Counted from the first letter of the stretch, positions 17,467 to 26,172 are shown. The stretch is DNA of 35,579 nucleotides from Arthrobacter sp. SO3 (GCF_020532825.1 NZ_MQTS01000183.1:1-35579); one strand, 5' to 3'. Program-made: numbers and translations. Notes: generated by a model from the letters alone, not told the origin.

Positions 17467-18972
17467 TCAGCCTTCGACGCCGAGGCGCTCCAGGATCAGC
17501 TCCTTGACGCGGCCGGCGTCGGCCTGTCCCCGGGTGGCCTTCATAACGCTGCCCACGATCGCGCCGATCGCCTGGAGCTTGCCGCCGCGGATCTTGTCTG
17601 CGACACCGGGCTGCGCGGCGAGGGCGGCGTCGATGGCTTCGAGCAGGGGGCCGTCGTCGGAGACCACGGCGAGGCCGCGCTTGGCCACGATTTCTGCCGG
17701 GGTGCCTTCGCCGGCGAGCACGCCGTCGAGGACCTCGGTGGCCATCTTGTTGTTGATCTTGCCGTCCTCGACCATTTTGTTCAGTTCCACGATGGTCGCC
17801 GGTGCGACGCCGAGCTGGCCGGGGTCGACGTCGGCGTTTTTGGCCCGGCCGACGATCTCGCCCATCCACCATTTGCGGGCCACCGTGGCGGTTGCGCCGG
17901 CGGCGATGGTTTCCTCGATCTCGTCCATCACACCGGCGTTGACGACGTCGCGGAACTCCAGGTCGGAGTAGCCCCAGTCGGCCTGCAGGCGCTTGCGGCG
18001 GGCGGCCGGCGGCTCGGGCAGTGTGGCCCGGAGCTCCTCAACCCACTCGCGCGAGGCCACGATCGGCACGAGGTCCGGTTCCGGGAAGTAGCGGTAGTCG
18101 TCGGCGTCGGATTTGGGCCGGCCCGAGGTCGTGGTGCGGGTGTCCTCGTGCCAGTGGCGGGTTTCCTGGACGATCGGCTCGCCGGAGTCCAGCACGGCGG
18201 CGTGCCGCTGGATCTCGTAGCGGACGGCGTGTTCGACGGCGCGCAACGAGTTGACGTTCTTGGTCTCGGAGCGGATGCCGAAGCGTTCCCGGCCGTGCGG
18301 GCGGAGCGAGACGTTGGCGTCGCAGCGCACGTTGCCGCGTTCCATCTTCGCGTCGGAGACGCCGAGGTTCTTGACGATTTCCCGGACCGCGGCGACGTAG
18401 GCCTTGGCGAGCTCGGGGGCACGGCTGCCCGCGCCCTCGATCGGCTTGGTGACAATCTCCACGAGCGGCACACCGGAGCGGTTGTAGTCCACGAGGGAGT
18501 AGTCCGCGCCCTGGATGCGGCCGGTGGCGCCGCCCATATGGGTCAGCTTGCCGGCGTCCTCCTCCATGTGCGCGCGCTCGATTTCGACACGGAAGATCGT
18601 GCCGTCGGAGAGCTCGATGTCCAGGTAGCCGTCGTACGCGATGGGCTCGTCGTACTGGGAGGTCTGGAAGTTCTTCGGGGTGTCCGGGTAGAAGTAGTTC
18701 TTCCGGGCGAAGCGGCACGTCTCGGCGATCTTGCAGTTGAGCGCCAGGCCGATCTTGATCGAGGACTCGATCGCGGTCTTGTTCACCACGGGCAGCACGC
18801 CGGGCATGCCGAGGTCCACCTCGTTGACGTTGGTGTTGGGTTCGTCGCCAAAGATGTTCGGGGCGGAGGAGAACATCTTGGATTTGGTGTTGAGCTCGAC
18901 GTGGACTTCGAAGCCCAGGACGGGATCGTACTTCTCCATCGCCTCTTCGAAGCTGAGGGTTGCGTCAGACAT
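17467..18972 (-). CDS. gatB: Aspartyl/glutamyl-tRNA amidotransferase subunit B
   Basis: A 501-aa GatB subunit that phosphorylates misacylated Glu-tRNA(Gln) or Asp-tRNA(Asn) and amidates it with ammonia from GatA. The N-terminal GFEVHVELNTKSKMF and VNEVDLGMPGVLPV are the GatB cradle signature, followed by the metal-associated YNRSGVPLVEIVT region. The C-terminal half is the helical and tail (YqeY-like) tRNA-binding domain, including KWWMGEI and LEAIDAALAAQPGVADKIRGGK. The start codon overlaps the gatA stop (TAATG), which implies translational coupling. It is the last gene of gatC-gatA-gatB. Confidence 0.97.
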   Translation of the reverse strand: MSDATLSFEEAMEKYDPVLGFEVHVELNTKSKMFSSAPNIFGDEPNTNVNEVDLGMPGVLPVVNKTAIESSIKIGLALNCKIAETCRFARKNYFYPDTPKNFQTSQYDEPIAYDGYLDIELSDGTIFRVEIERAHMEEDAGKLTHMGGATGRIQGADYSLVDYNRSGVPLVEIVTKPIEGAGSRAPELAKAYVAAVREIVKNLGVSDAKMERGNVRCDANVSLRPHGRERFGIRSETKNVNSLRAVEHAVRYEIQRHAAVLDSGEPIVQETRHWHEDTRTTTSGRPKSDADDYRYFPEPDLVPIVASREWVEELRATLPEPPAARRKRLQADWGYSDLEFRDVVNAGVMDEIEETIAAGATATVARKWWMGEIVGRAKNADVDPGQLGVAPATIVELNKMVEDGKINNKMATEVLDGVLAGEGTPAEIVAKRGLAVVSDDGPLLEAIDAALAAQPGVADKIRGGKLQAIGAIVGSVMKATRGQADAGRVKELILERLGVEG

Positions 18973-20555
18973 TAGTGGGAACCTCCGTGGCTCGAAGCGG
19001 CAGCGTCAGAAAGGGCAGAGCCCGTCAGTGAAGGGTCCGTCAGTGAAGGTGCCTTGTCGAGCAGCGGGCCGCCCCACTGCGCCTCGAGCAGGGACTCCAG
19101 CACCGCACCGACGCGGTACAGCCGGGCGTCCTGGCGGGCCGGGGCCAGCAGCTGGACGCCGACCGGCAGTCCGTCCTCATCGGCCAGGCCGCCGGGCAGT
19201 GAGAGCCCGGGAACGCCGGCCATGTTGGCGGGGATGGTGGCGACGTCGTTGAGGTACATCGCCAGCGGGTCGTTGAGCTTCTCGCCGAGCTTGAACGCCG
19301 TGGTCGGCGCCGTCGGGGAGATCAGCACGTCGGCCTTCGCGAACGCGGCGTCGAAGTCGCGCTGGATCAGGGTGCGCACCTTCTGGGCCGAGCCGTAGTA
19401 GGCGTCGTAGTAGCCGGCGCTCAGCGCGTACGTGCCCAGGATGATGCGGCGCTTGACCTCGTCGCCGAAGCCGGCGGCGCGGGTGGCACCCATGACGCGC
19501 TCGATCGTCATCGGGCCGTCCTTGGGCAGGACCCGCAGGCCGTACCGGACGCCGTCGAACTTGGCGAGGTTGGAGGAGGCCTCGGAGGGCATGATCAGGT
19601 AGTAGGCGCCCAGGGCGTACTTGAAGTTGGGGCAGGAGACCTCGACGATTTCGGCACCGGCACCCCTGAGCAGCTCGAGGGATTCGTTGAAGCGGTTCTC
19701 GACGCCGGCCTGGTAGCCCTCGCCGTGGAGCTCCTTGATGATGCCGATCTTCATGCCCGCCACGTTGCCGATCGAGGCGGCGGCGACGAGGTCCTCCAGC
19801 GGGTCCTGCAGCGAGGTGGAGTCGCGCGGATCGTGCCCGCCGATGACCTGGTGCAGCAGTGCGGAGTCCAGCACGGTGCGCGAGACCGGGCCGATCTGGT
19901 CCAGCGAGGAGGCCATGGCGATCGCGCCGTAGCGGGAGACCCCGCCGTAGGTGGGCTTGACGCCGACGGTGCCGGTGACGGCGCCGGGCTGGCGGATCGA
20001 GCCGCCAGTGTCGGTGCCGAGGGCCAGCGGGGCCTCGAAGGCCGCGACGGCGGCTGCGGAGCCGCCGCCGGAGCCGCCGGGGATCCGGTCCAGGTCCCAG
20101 GGGTTGTGGGTGGGGCCGTATGCGGAGTGCTCGGTGGAGGAGCCCATCGCGAATTCGTCCAGGTTGGTTTTGCCCAGGATCGGCATCTTCGCGGCGCGCA
20201 GGCGCTCGACCACGGTGGCGTCGTAGGGGCTGTGCCAGCCTTCGAGGATCTTCGAGCCGGCCGTGGTGGGCTGGCCGATCGTGACGATCAAATCCTTGAC
20301 GGCGATCGGCACACCGGCGAGGGCGTGGAGTTCCCCGGCTGCGGCGCCGCCGGCGGCGCGGATGGCGTCCACTTCGGCGGCGACGGCGAGCGCCTCGTCC
20401 GTGTTGACGTGCAGGAAGGCGTGGACCTTGCCGTCGACGGCGGCGATGCGGTCCAGGTGCGCCTGGGTGACCTCGACGGCGGAGACCTCGCGGGCGGCCA
20501 GCTTGCCGGCGAGCGCTGCGGCGGAGGAACGGATCAGTTCGTTGTTCTCAGTCAT
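18972..20555 (-). CDS. gatA: Aspartyl/glutamyl-tRNA amidotransferase subunit A
   Basis: A 527-aa amidase-signature enzyme that releases ammonia from glutamine for the GatCAB complex. The Ser-cisSer-Lys triad is visible: K87 (IAVKDLI), S162 ([11 protein letters not shown]) and S186 ([11 protein letters not shown]), with the same spacing as in characterised GatA. The start at 20555 follows GAGGG in the end of gatC and lies 4 nt after the gatC stop. The C-terminal 25 residues or so are a low-complexity Ser/Leu/Pro tail (near 19000-19060) containing the duplication [10 protein letters not shown]. Middle gene of the operon. Confidence 0.97.
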   Translation of the reverse strand: MTENNELIRSSAAALAGKLAAREVSAVEVTQAHLDRIAAVDGKVHAFLHVNTDEALAVAAEVDAIRAAGGAAAGELHALAGVPIAVKDLIVTIGQPTTAGSKILEGWHSPYDATVVERLRAAKMPILGKTNLDEFAMGSSTEHSAYGPTHNPWDLDRIPGGSGGGSAAAVAAFEAPLALGTDTGGSIRQPGAVTGTVGVKPTYGGVSRYGAIAMASSLDQIGPVSRTVLDSALLHQVIGGHDPRDSTSLQDPLEDLVAAASIGNVAGMKIGIIKELHGEGYQAGVENRFNESLELLRGAGAEIVEVSCPNFKYALGAYYLIMPSEASSNLAKFDGVRYGLRVLPKDGPMTIERVMGATRAAGFGDEVKRRIILGTYALSAGYYDAYYGSAQKVRTLIQRDFDAAFAKADVLISPTAPTTAFKLGEKLNDPLAMYLNDVATIPANMAGVPGLSLPGGLADEDGLPVGVQLLAPARQDARLYRVGAVLESLLEAQWGGPLLDKAPSLTDPSLTGSALSDAAASSHGGSH

Positions 20556-20559
20556 GTGT

Positions 20560-20856
20560 TTAGCCCTCATCCAGGATTGCCGGGACCTTGAAGCGGCCTT
20601 CGTACGCGTCGGGGGCGCCGGAGAGTGCCTGCTCGGCGGTGAAAGTGTGTCCCACAACGTCCTCGCGGAACACGTTCGTCAGCGGGATCGGGTGGGACGT
20701 GGCCGGGACGTCATCACCGGCGGCTTCACTGACGGATTTCACTGAATCGACGATGACGGCGAGTTCGCCGGCCATCCTGTCCAGCTCTTCAGCACTCATC
20801 TCGATGTGCGCGAGATGCGCGAGATGCGCGACGTCGTCGCGGTTGATCGCAGCCAT
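20560..20856 (-). CDS. gatC: Aspartyl/glutamyl-tRNA amidotransferase subunit C
   Basis: A 98-aa GatC, the small belt-like subunit that holds GatA and GatB together. [24 protein letters not shown] is the usual N-terminal helix region (shown as family pattern; about residues 2-25), and the C-terminal part carries [11 protein letters not shown]. The ATG at 20856 follows GGGGAG by 4 nt; an upstream in-frame TTG is not needed. The HLAHLAH stretch is encoded by a 9-bp tandem repeat where relatives usually have ARLAR-type residues. First gene of gatCAB. Confidence 0.94.
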   Translation of the reverse strand: MAAINRDDVAHLAHLAHIEMSAEELDRMAGELAVIVDSVKSVSEAAGDDVPATSHPIPLTNVFREDVVGHTFTAEQALSGAPDAYEGRFKVPAILDEG

Positions 20857-20938
20857 GGATCTCCCCTGCAAGTTCGGATTATTTTCCGTCCCAGTCTACG
20901 TGGGTTGGGCTGCTGTTACTGTCCGCCCCCACCCCAAA

Positions 20939-21001
20939 CAACGCGGGGTCACATCCGGCCCATCCGGAGGGCCGGAATGGGCGGGATGTGACCCCGCGTT
21001 G
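20939..21001. repeat. Long inverted repeat, family A copy 2
   Basis: Arms of 25 nt (20939-20963 and 20977-21001) pair with a single mismatch. Outer part AACGCGGGGTCAC, variable segment ATCCG opposite GGGAT, inner part GCCCAT/ATGGGC, loop CCGGAGGGCCGGA. It lies 17 nt downstream of the CitMHS stop and upstream of gatC. Confidence 0.9.
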
Positions 21002-21017
21002 CTGGTGGTGGTGGGGG

Positions 21018-22487
21018 TTATCCGATGCCGATGGCTCCGGTCAGGACGCCGACGGCGAGCATGACCAGGGACACGACGGCGGTGCGCCAGAGGACCTTCT
21101 TGTGGTGGTCGCCCAGCTCCACCTTGGCGAGGGAGACCAGGAGCAGGATCGCCGGGACCAGCGGGCTCTGCAGGTGGAACGGCTGGCCGGTGATGGAGGC
21201 GCGGGCCATGTCCGCGGCGCTGACGCCGTAGTGGGCCGCGGTCTCGCTGAGGACCGGGAGGACGCCGAAGTAGAAGGCGTCGTTGCTCATGAAGAACGTC
21301 ATGGGGATGCTCAGTACGCCGGTGATGACGGCCATGAACGGGCCCATGTCAGCGGGGATGATCGCCACGAGCCACTCGGACATCGCCTTGACCATGCCGG
21401 TGCCGTTGAGGACGCCGGTGAGGACTGCAGCGGCCATGACCATGCTGACGACGGCAACAATCGAGGGTGCGTGGGCGATCAGCTGGGCACCCTGGTCCTT
21501 GACCTTCGAGAAATTGACCAGCAGGGCGATGGCGGAGCCCACCATAAAGACGAACGGGAGCGGAATGACGTTGGCGACGAGCGTGACCATGACTGCAACC
21601 GTCAGGCCGAGGTTGAACCAGAACAACTTGGGGCGCAGTGTCTTGCGGTTGGGGTCCAGTGCGGTGTCCGCCATGGCGGAATCGCGGTCGTCCACGAGCT
21701 CCTCGGTGCGTTCCAGGACCGCCACGGAGGAACCGCCTGCTGAGGGGCTTCCGGCGGCGGGGGCTCCCCCGGCAGGGCCGGAGGATTTGCGGCCGAAACC
21801 GAAGCGGCCGGTGCTGCCCACGGGCGAGCCGCCGTCGAACGTATTAGCGGTATCAAAGATCTCCGGGGCGACGGCGCGGAGCCGGTTGCGTTCCTGCAGG
21901 CCCAGGAGCCAGGCGAAGACGAAGACCACAACGAGGCCGGCGATGAGCGAGGGGATCATCGGAACGAAGACGTCGTTGACGTCGAGCTTCAGCGCGGTTG
22001 CGGCACGGGCGGTGGGGCCGCCCCACGGCAGGATGTTCATGGTGCCGTTGGCGAGGCCCGCCACGCAGGTCAGGACCACGGGGCTCATCTTGAGGCGCAG
22101 GTAGACCGGCAGCATGGCCGCGGTGGTGAGGATGAAGGTGGTGGAGCCGTCGCCGTCGAGAGACACTGCCGCGGCGAGGATGGCGGTGCCGAGGACCACT
22201 TTGGCGGGGTCGTTGCCGAGCTTGCGCAGGATGAACCGGACCAGCGGGTCAAAGAGCCCGACGTCGATCATCAGGCCGAAGTAGATGATGGCGAACATCA
22301 GCAGGGCTGCGGTGGACGTCATCGACTTCATCGAGTCCATGACCATAGGGCCGATGCCGAGGCCTGCGCCGGCGAAAAGTCCGAAAACGGTGGGGACGAT
22401 GATGAGCGCCAGGACTGGCGTCAGCTTCTTCGTCATGATCAGCACCATGAATACCGCGATCATGGCGAATCCTAGTAATACCAGCAC
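21018..22487 (-). CDS. CitMHS-family citrate/divalent-metal:H+ symporter
   Basis: A 489-aa polytopic membrane transporter of the CitMHS family, which imports citrate complexed with a divalent metal by proton symport. Recognisable segments include MTKKLTPVLALIIVP, SLDGDGSTTFI, GLANGTMNILPWGGPTARAA and FFMSNDAFYFGVLPVL. A Gly/Pro/Ser-rich cytoplasmic loop lies about residues 235-290. The GTG at 22487 is preferred to the ATG at 22505, because the codons after that ATG contain AAGGAG, 6 nt before the GTG, and the ATG has no good ribosome site. It is divergent from a CitA/CitB-type two-component system, the usual regulator of such transporters. Confidence 0.9.
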   Translation of the reverse strand: MLVLLGFAMIAVFMVLIMTKKLTPVLALIIVPTVFGLFAGAGLGIGPMVMDSMKSMTSTAALLMFAIIYFGLMIDVGLFDPLVRFILRKLGNDPAKVVLGTAILAAAVSLDGDGSTTFILTTAAMLPVYLRLKMSPVVLTCVAGLANGTMNILPWGGPTARAATALKLDVNDVFVPMIPSLIAGLVVVFVFAWLLGLQERNRLRAVAPEIFDTANTFDGGSPVGSTGRFGFGRKSSGPAGGAPAAGSPSAGGSSVAVLERTEELVDDRDSAMADTALDPNRKTLRPKLFWFNLGLTVAVMVTLVANVIPLPFVFMVGSAIALLVNFSKVKDQGAQLIAHAPSIVAVVSMVMAAAVLTGVLNGTGMVKAMSEWLVAIIPADMGPFMAVITGVLSIPMTFFMSNDAFYFGVLPVLSETAAHYGVSAADMARASITGQPFHLQSPLVPAILLLVSLAKVELGDHHKKVLWRTAVVSLVMLAVGVLTGAIGIG

Positions 22488-22493
22488 GGCCGG

Positions 22494-22499
22494 CTCCTT
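22494..22499 (-). promoter_or_regulatory. Ribosome binding site deciding the CitMHS start
   Basis: AAGGAG on the minus strand is spaced 6 nt from the GTG at 22487. It lies inside the longer open frame that begins at ATG 22505, so the longer start would translate its own ribosome site. Confidence 0.7.
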
Positions 22500-22508
22500 C
22501 TTCATTGA

Positions 22509-22529
22509 ATCGCACCACCCCGGTGTGAT
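22509..22529. promoter_or_regulatory. Imperfect palindrome in the transporter/kinase gap
   Basis: ATCGCACC-ACCCC-GGTGTGAT has 8-nt arms with one mismatch and lies 21 nt upstream of the CitMHS start. The rest of the 159-bp divergent gap has an A/T-rich stretch (22578-22625) with the direct repeat ATTTTGC at 22609 and 22618. CitB-type regulators bind A/T-rich sites, so either could be the operator; neither is proven. Confidence 0.35.
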
Positions 22530-22646
22530 GCGTACAACAGACGTTAGAGTGGCGCCCGTCACGGCTGGGCCTTTGCCTCATTTGATTGGCATACTGCTTA
22601 TTGGACGGATTTTGCGCATTTTGCTCACACACTTGGGAGGACCGCC

Positions 22647-24398
22647 GTGCCACGTTGGACCCGCCGGGCTCCCCTGCGCTTCTCGACCCAGACGCTGCTG
22701 CTCCAGCTGGGGGTCGTGGCGCTGGTGGTGCTCCTGACCAGTGCCGTCCACGTCTGGCTCACCTGGGAGCGGCTGGGCCGCGAGGCGGAGAACCAGGCGC
22801 TGACGCTGGCCCGGACGGTGGCCTCGGACCCCCAGGTGCGGGCTGAAGTCCAGCAGATCAGCGCCCAGCCCGGCACTCCCCCGCCCGCCGAACTGCTCGG
22901 CGGGCCCCTGATGGCCGCTGCCGAGGGCGCGCGCACCCGCACGGGTGCCCTGTTCGTCGTCATCACCGACGAAACCGGTTTGCGCCTCGCGCACCCCGAT
23001 GCCGAGCGGCTTGGCGAACGGGTCAGCACGGACCCGTCCGAGGCATTGGCCGGCAAGGAAGTCACCACCCGGAACACCGGCACCCTCGGCCCGTCCGCCG
23101 GGGCGAAGGTCCCGGTGTTCGCCCCGGGCACGGACACCGTGGTGGGCGAGGTCAGCGTGGGCTACTCCACCGAAACCATCGGCCAGAGCCTGGCCCGGGA
23201 CGTCGTCCCGGTCGCGCTGACCGCTGCCGGGGCCCTGCTCGTCGGGGTCCTGGCCTCCTTCCTGTTCCGCCGCCGGCTCCAGCGGCTGACGCTGGGGCTG
23301 GAACCGGAGGAAATCAGCACCCTGGTCCACGACCAGGTGGCGGTCCTGCAGGGTGTCGACGACGGCGTGATCGGCGTCGCCGCGGACGGCAGGATCAGCG
23401 TGTTCAACTCCGCCGCCCAACGCCTGCTGGGCCAGCCCGACCTCACCGGAACGCCGTGGACCGATGCCCCGGTACCGGCCCGGCTGATCGCCCTGACCAG
23501 GGCCGACGCCGCCGAAGGTGACGGGGTGGAACTCGTCGCCGGCGGCCGGGTGCTGGTGGCAAGTGCCCGCAAGGCCCTGCACGGCCGCGAGGACCTGGGC
23601 TGGGTGGTCATGCTGCGGGACCGGACCGAACTCCAGCACCTGACCCGCCAGCTCGACGCTGTGGGCACCATGTCCACGGCGCTCCGGGCCCAGCGCCACG
23701 AGTTCGCCAACCAGCTGCACACCATCGCCGGCTTCATGAGCATCGGACAGCACCAGCAGGCCCGCGACTATCTGGCCCGGCTGGCCGCCACCGGGCCGCT
23801 GAAGTTCCCCGTGGACCAGGCGGAGCTGCTCCAGGACCCCTACCTGCAGGCCTTCCTCGGCGCCAAGGGCGTGGAGGCGGACGAACGCGGCGTGACCCTG
23901 CGGCTCGGCCCGGAAACCCTGGTCCGGGGCCAGGTCACCGAGCCGCAGGAAGTCACCACGGTCCTGGGCAACCTGATCGACAATGCGGTGGACGCCGCCG
24001 TCGCGGGCTCGGCGCCGGAGCGCTGGGTCGAGGTGGAAGTGCTCGACGGACCCGGCACCGGGGCGGGCGGCGGCACGCTGCATATCGTCGTCGGGGACTC
24101 CGGCGACGGCCTCCCGGCCGCTGCGGCGGGCAGCGCCGCCGCCGACGCAGACGCGGAGGCCGACGCCGACGCAGTGTTTGCGGAAGGATTCACGACCTCC
24201 GAACGCCCGGCCCGGGCGGGCGCCGGCCAGGGCCTGGGCCTCGCGCTGGCCCGGCAGCTGGCGCGCCGCCGCGGCGGGGACGTGCGTGTCCTGGACCCGG
24301 GCTCCCCCGGCGGTCCCGGCGCGGTATTCATGGCAACCCTGCCGGGGACGACGGCGCCCAACAAGACAAAGCCCAACGAAAAGGATAACGATGCCTGA
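22647..24398 (+). CDS. CitA/DpiB-type sensor histidine kinase
   Basis: A 583-aa membrane sensor kinase. TM1 lies at about residues 17-38, an extracytoplasmic sensor domain at about 40-185 (CitA/DcuS-like), TM2 at about 187-205 and a PAS domain at about 222-325. The phospho-acceptor H351 is in LRAQRHEFANQLHTIAG, the RHExxNxLxxI form typical of CitA/DcuS kinases. N446 lies in the N-box (NLIDNAVDAA), followed by GDSGDG and GQGLGLALA. An Ala/Asp-rich insert (about 491-511) enlarges the ATP lid. GTG start with GGGAGG 6 nt upstream. The end overlaps the response regulator start by 8 nt. It probably senses citrate or a related acid for the divergent CitMHS gene. Confidence 0.92.
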   Translation: MPRWTRRAPLRFSTQTLLLQLGVVALVVLLTSAVHVWLTWERLGREAENQALTLARTVASDPQVRAEVQQISAQPGTPPPAELLGGPLMAAAEGARTRTGALFVVITDETGLRLAHPDAERLGERVSTDPSEALAGKEVTTRNTGTLGPSAGAKVPVFAPGTDTVVGEVSVGYSTETIGQSLARDVVPVALTAAGALLVGVLASFLFRRRLQRLTLGLEPEEISTLVHDQVAVLQGVDDGVIGVAADGRISVFNSAAQRLLGQPDLTGTPWTDAPVPARLIALTRADAAEGDGVELVAGGRVLVASARKALHGREDLGWVVMLRDRTELQHLTRQLDAVGTMSTALRAQRHEFANQLHTIAGFMSIGQHQQARDYLARLAATGPLKFPVDQAELLQDPYLQAFLGAKGVEADERGVTLRLGPETLVRGQVTEPQEVTTVLGNLIDNAVDAAVAGSAPERWVEVEVLDGPGTGAGGGTLHIVVGDSGDGLPAAAAGSAAADADAEADADAVFAEGFTTSERPARAGAGQGLGLALARQLARRRGGDVRVLDPGSPGGPGAVFMATLPGTTAPNKTKPNEKDNDA

Positions 24399-25062
24399 GG
24401 ACTTCAGGGTGCTGATTGTGGATGACGATTTCCACGTCGCCAAGCTGCATGCGGCCTATGTGGACTCCGTCGCGGGGTTCCTGGCCCTGCCCCCGGCCGG
24501 TTCGGCGTCGCAGGCCCTGCAGGCCATCCACAGCCTGCGCCCGGACCTGGTGCTGCTGGATGTCTACCTGCCGGACGCTTCCGGCCTGGACCTGTTGCGC
24601 CAGCTGGACGTGGACACGATGATCCTCAGCGCCGCCTCGGACACGGCCTCGCTCCGGCTCGCGTTCCGCCGCGGCGCGCTGGGCTACCTGCTGAAGCCGT
24701 TCACGGCCGAATCGCTGTCCCAGCTGCTGCGCTCCTATGCCCGCTACCGGCGGATTTTGGCCCAGCCGGGGAACGTCAGCCAGGACACGGTGGAACGGGC
24801 CACGCGCGCCCTGATCCCGGGGGATGTTGTTGCCTCGGCCAGGCCCCGGTCCGCCACCGAGGCAGCCGTACTGGAAACGCTGGAACCGGGCGAACAGTAT
24901 TCGGCGGCCGAGGTCGCCAGCCGGGTCGGCGTGTCCCGGGCCACCGCCCAGCGGTACCTGTCGGCGCTCGCCGACGACGGCGCCGTCGACATCCAGCTGC
25001 GCTACGGCACCACCGGCCGGCCCGAGCACCGCTACGGGCTGCCGCCGGCCGCAACCGCCTGA
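24391..25062 (+). CDS. CitB/DpiA-type response regulator
   Basis: A 223-aa response regulator. The receiver domain (about 6-118) has acidic D11-D13, the phospho-acceptor D57 (LVLLDVYLPD), S80 and K102 (LLKPF). The C-terminal domain is a winged HTH (about 165-215) with YSAAEVASRVGVSRATAQRYL, typical of CitB/DcuR regulators. The ATG overlaps the kinase gene by 8 nt and has AAAGGA upstream, so the two are translationally coupled. It should act on the kinase's partner promoter across the gap. A family A inverted repeat follows the stop by 17 nt. Confidence 0.93.
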   Translation: MPEDFRVLIVDDDFHVAKLHAAYVDSVAGFLALPPAGSASQALQAIHSLRPDLVLLDVYLPDASGLDLLRQLDVDTMILSAASDTASLRLAFRRGALGYLLKPFTAESLSQLLRSYARYRRILAQPGNVSQDTVERATRALIPGDVVASARPRSATEAAVLETLEPGEQYSAAEVASRVGVSRATAQRYLSALADDGAVDIQLRYGTTGRPEHRYGLPPAATA

Positions 25063-25079
25063 GCCCACCCCCGCCAAGA

Positions 25080-25142
25080 CAACGCGGGGTCACCTACGGC
25101 CCATCCGGGGCACCGGGATGGGCCGTAGGTGACCCCGCGTTG
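25080..25142. repeat. Long inverted repeat, family A copy 3
   Basis: Perfect 25-nt arms (25080-25104 and 25118-25142). Outer part AACGCGGGGTCAC, variable segment CTACG opposite CGTAG, inner part GCCCAT/ATGGGC, loop CCGGGGCACCGGG. It lies between the convergent response regulator and RidA-like genes. Confidence 0.92.
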
Positions 25143-25163
25143 CGGTTGGCGCGGTTGGCGCGG

Positions 25164-25547
25164 TTAGCTGGTGCTCTTGTGGGCCACGAGTTCGATTTCG
25201 ACCAGCATCTTGGGGTCCAGGAACGGCAGGACGTGGACCAGGGCCAGGCTGGGGCGGATCTCGCCGAAGACTTCGCCATGGGCGCGCCCGACTTCCTCCC
25301 ACTGGCTGATGTCCGTCAGGTACAGCTTGGACTGCACCACGTCGGCGTAGTCGAAGCCGGCGTCGGCCAGGACGGTGCCGAGCTTGTCCAGGATGAAGCG
25401 GGTCTGGGTGTAGAAGTCCTCGCCGACCACGCCGTCCTCGCCGCTGGCGGCAGTAGCGGAGATGTAGAGGGTGTTGTCCACCTGGACCGCCCGGGAGTAA
25501 CCAACCTTCTGTTCCCAGACGGAGCCGGTGCCGAATGTTTTGCGCAT
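25164..25547 (-). CDS. RidA/YjgF-family protein, catalytic Arg not conserved
   Basis: A 127-aa member of the RidA/YER057c/UK114 superfamily, which forms trimers and in the classical branch deaminates reactive enamines/imines. ADVVQSKLYLTDISQWEEV and the C-terminal LVEIELVAH fit the fold. By my alignment, the arginine of the classical PxRxxVEV motif is Leu (L101 in RPSLALVHV), so classical RidA deaminase activity is doubtful and another Rid subgroup is more likely. The start at 25547 has AAAGG 7 nt upstream. Convergent with the response regulator across a family A inverted repeat. Confidence 0.85.
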   Translation of the reverse strand: MRKTFGTGSVWEQKVGYSRAVQVDNTLYISATAASGEDGVVGEDFYTQTRFILDKLGTVLADAGFDYADVVQSKLYLTDISQWEEVGRAHGEVFGEIRPSLALVHVLPFLDPKMLVEIELVAHKSTS

Positions 25548-25650
25548 GGAGGTGCCTTTCGCAGTGTGGGGTGGAGTCGGCACCACTTTAAGGCGGCGGG
25601 AGGCGCCGCCGGTAAACCGGCGCAAATGTGTCGGGCCGGAGCGGTCCGGG

Positions 25651-26172
25651 TCAGCTGCTGATGTCCCGGTTCGTCCGGAAGGCGTTGCGGCGGGCGTGCT
25701 CGTGGACGCGGCTCAGGGCCTCGATCTGGGACCGAGCATCGGCGCCGAGGGCGGTGAAGGTGGCCGGGTTGAGCCCGAGCTCGGGCGCCAGCTCTTCCAG
25801 GGTCTGCCAGCCGCCGAGCTTGCCCAGGACCGCGGCACGCATCAGCTCGGCCTCCAGCACCATGGTCATCGGCGACCGGCGGACGATGCGCCCGTTCAGC
25901 TTGAGCCGGCCGGCATGCTCGGCCAGCCAGACGGCGGCCTGGCGGTGCGGGCGCTGCCGCAGGCCGAGGTCGTGGATCAGGCCGCGGAGCACGTCCCGTT
26001 CCCGGGTGATTTCCGCGCTGACCCGGGCGAGGTCGGCGGACACCGGGGTGTCGGCGAAAGCCTCAGCCATGCGCTGGATGCGGGAGACGCCGGCGGTGGA
26101 GCCGGTGAGGTGGTCCGAGAGGTACAGACCGAGGAGTTTAGCGTCGATAGAGCCGGGGATGTGCGGTGCCAT
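25651..26172 (-). CDS. Conserved-looking helical hypothetical protein
   Basis: A 173-aa soluble protein I do not recognise. It is almost entirely predicted helix, with amphipathic segments such as AKLLGLYLSDHL, ITRERDVLRGLIHDLGL and LEAELMRAAVLGKLGGWQTLEELAPELG, and looks like a ferritin-like or four-helix bundle fold. No Glu/His metal motif (ExxH) is clear. A good GGAGG lies 4 nt before the ATG at 26172, and codon use resembles the neighbours. It is in the same direction as GNAT upstream and RidA downstream with short gaps. Confidence 0.75.
   Translation of the reverse strand: MAPHIPGSIDAKLLGLYLSDHLTGSTAGVSRIQRMAEAFADTPVSADLARVSAEITRERDVLRGLIHDLGLRQRPHRQAAVWLAEHAGRLKLNGRIVRRSPMTMVLEAELMRAAVLGKLGGWQTLEELAPELGLNPATFTALGADARSQIEALSRVHEHARRNAFRTNRDISS

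Noticed and set aside
17464-18975. Plus-strand open frame opposite gatB (503 codons)
   Set aside because: It mirrors gatB almost base for base; the composition is typical of an antisense frame in GC-rich DNA.
22578-24443. Long minus-strand open frame (621 codons) opposite the sensor kinase
   Set aside because: Antisense shadow of the kinase gene, without recognisable domains.
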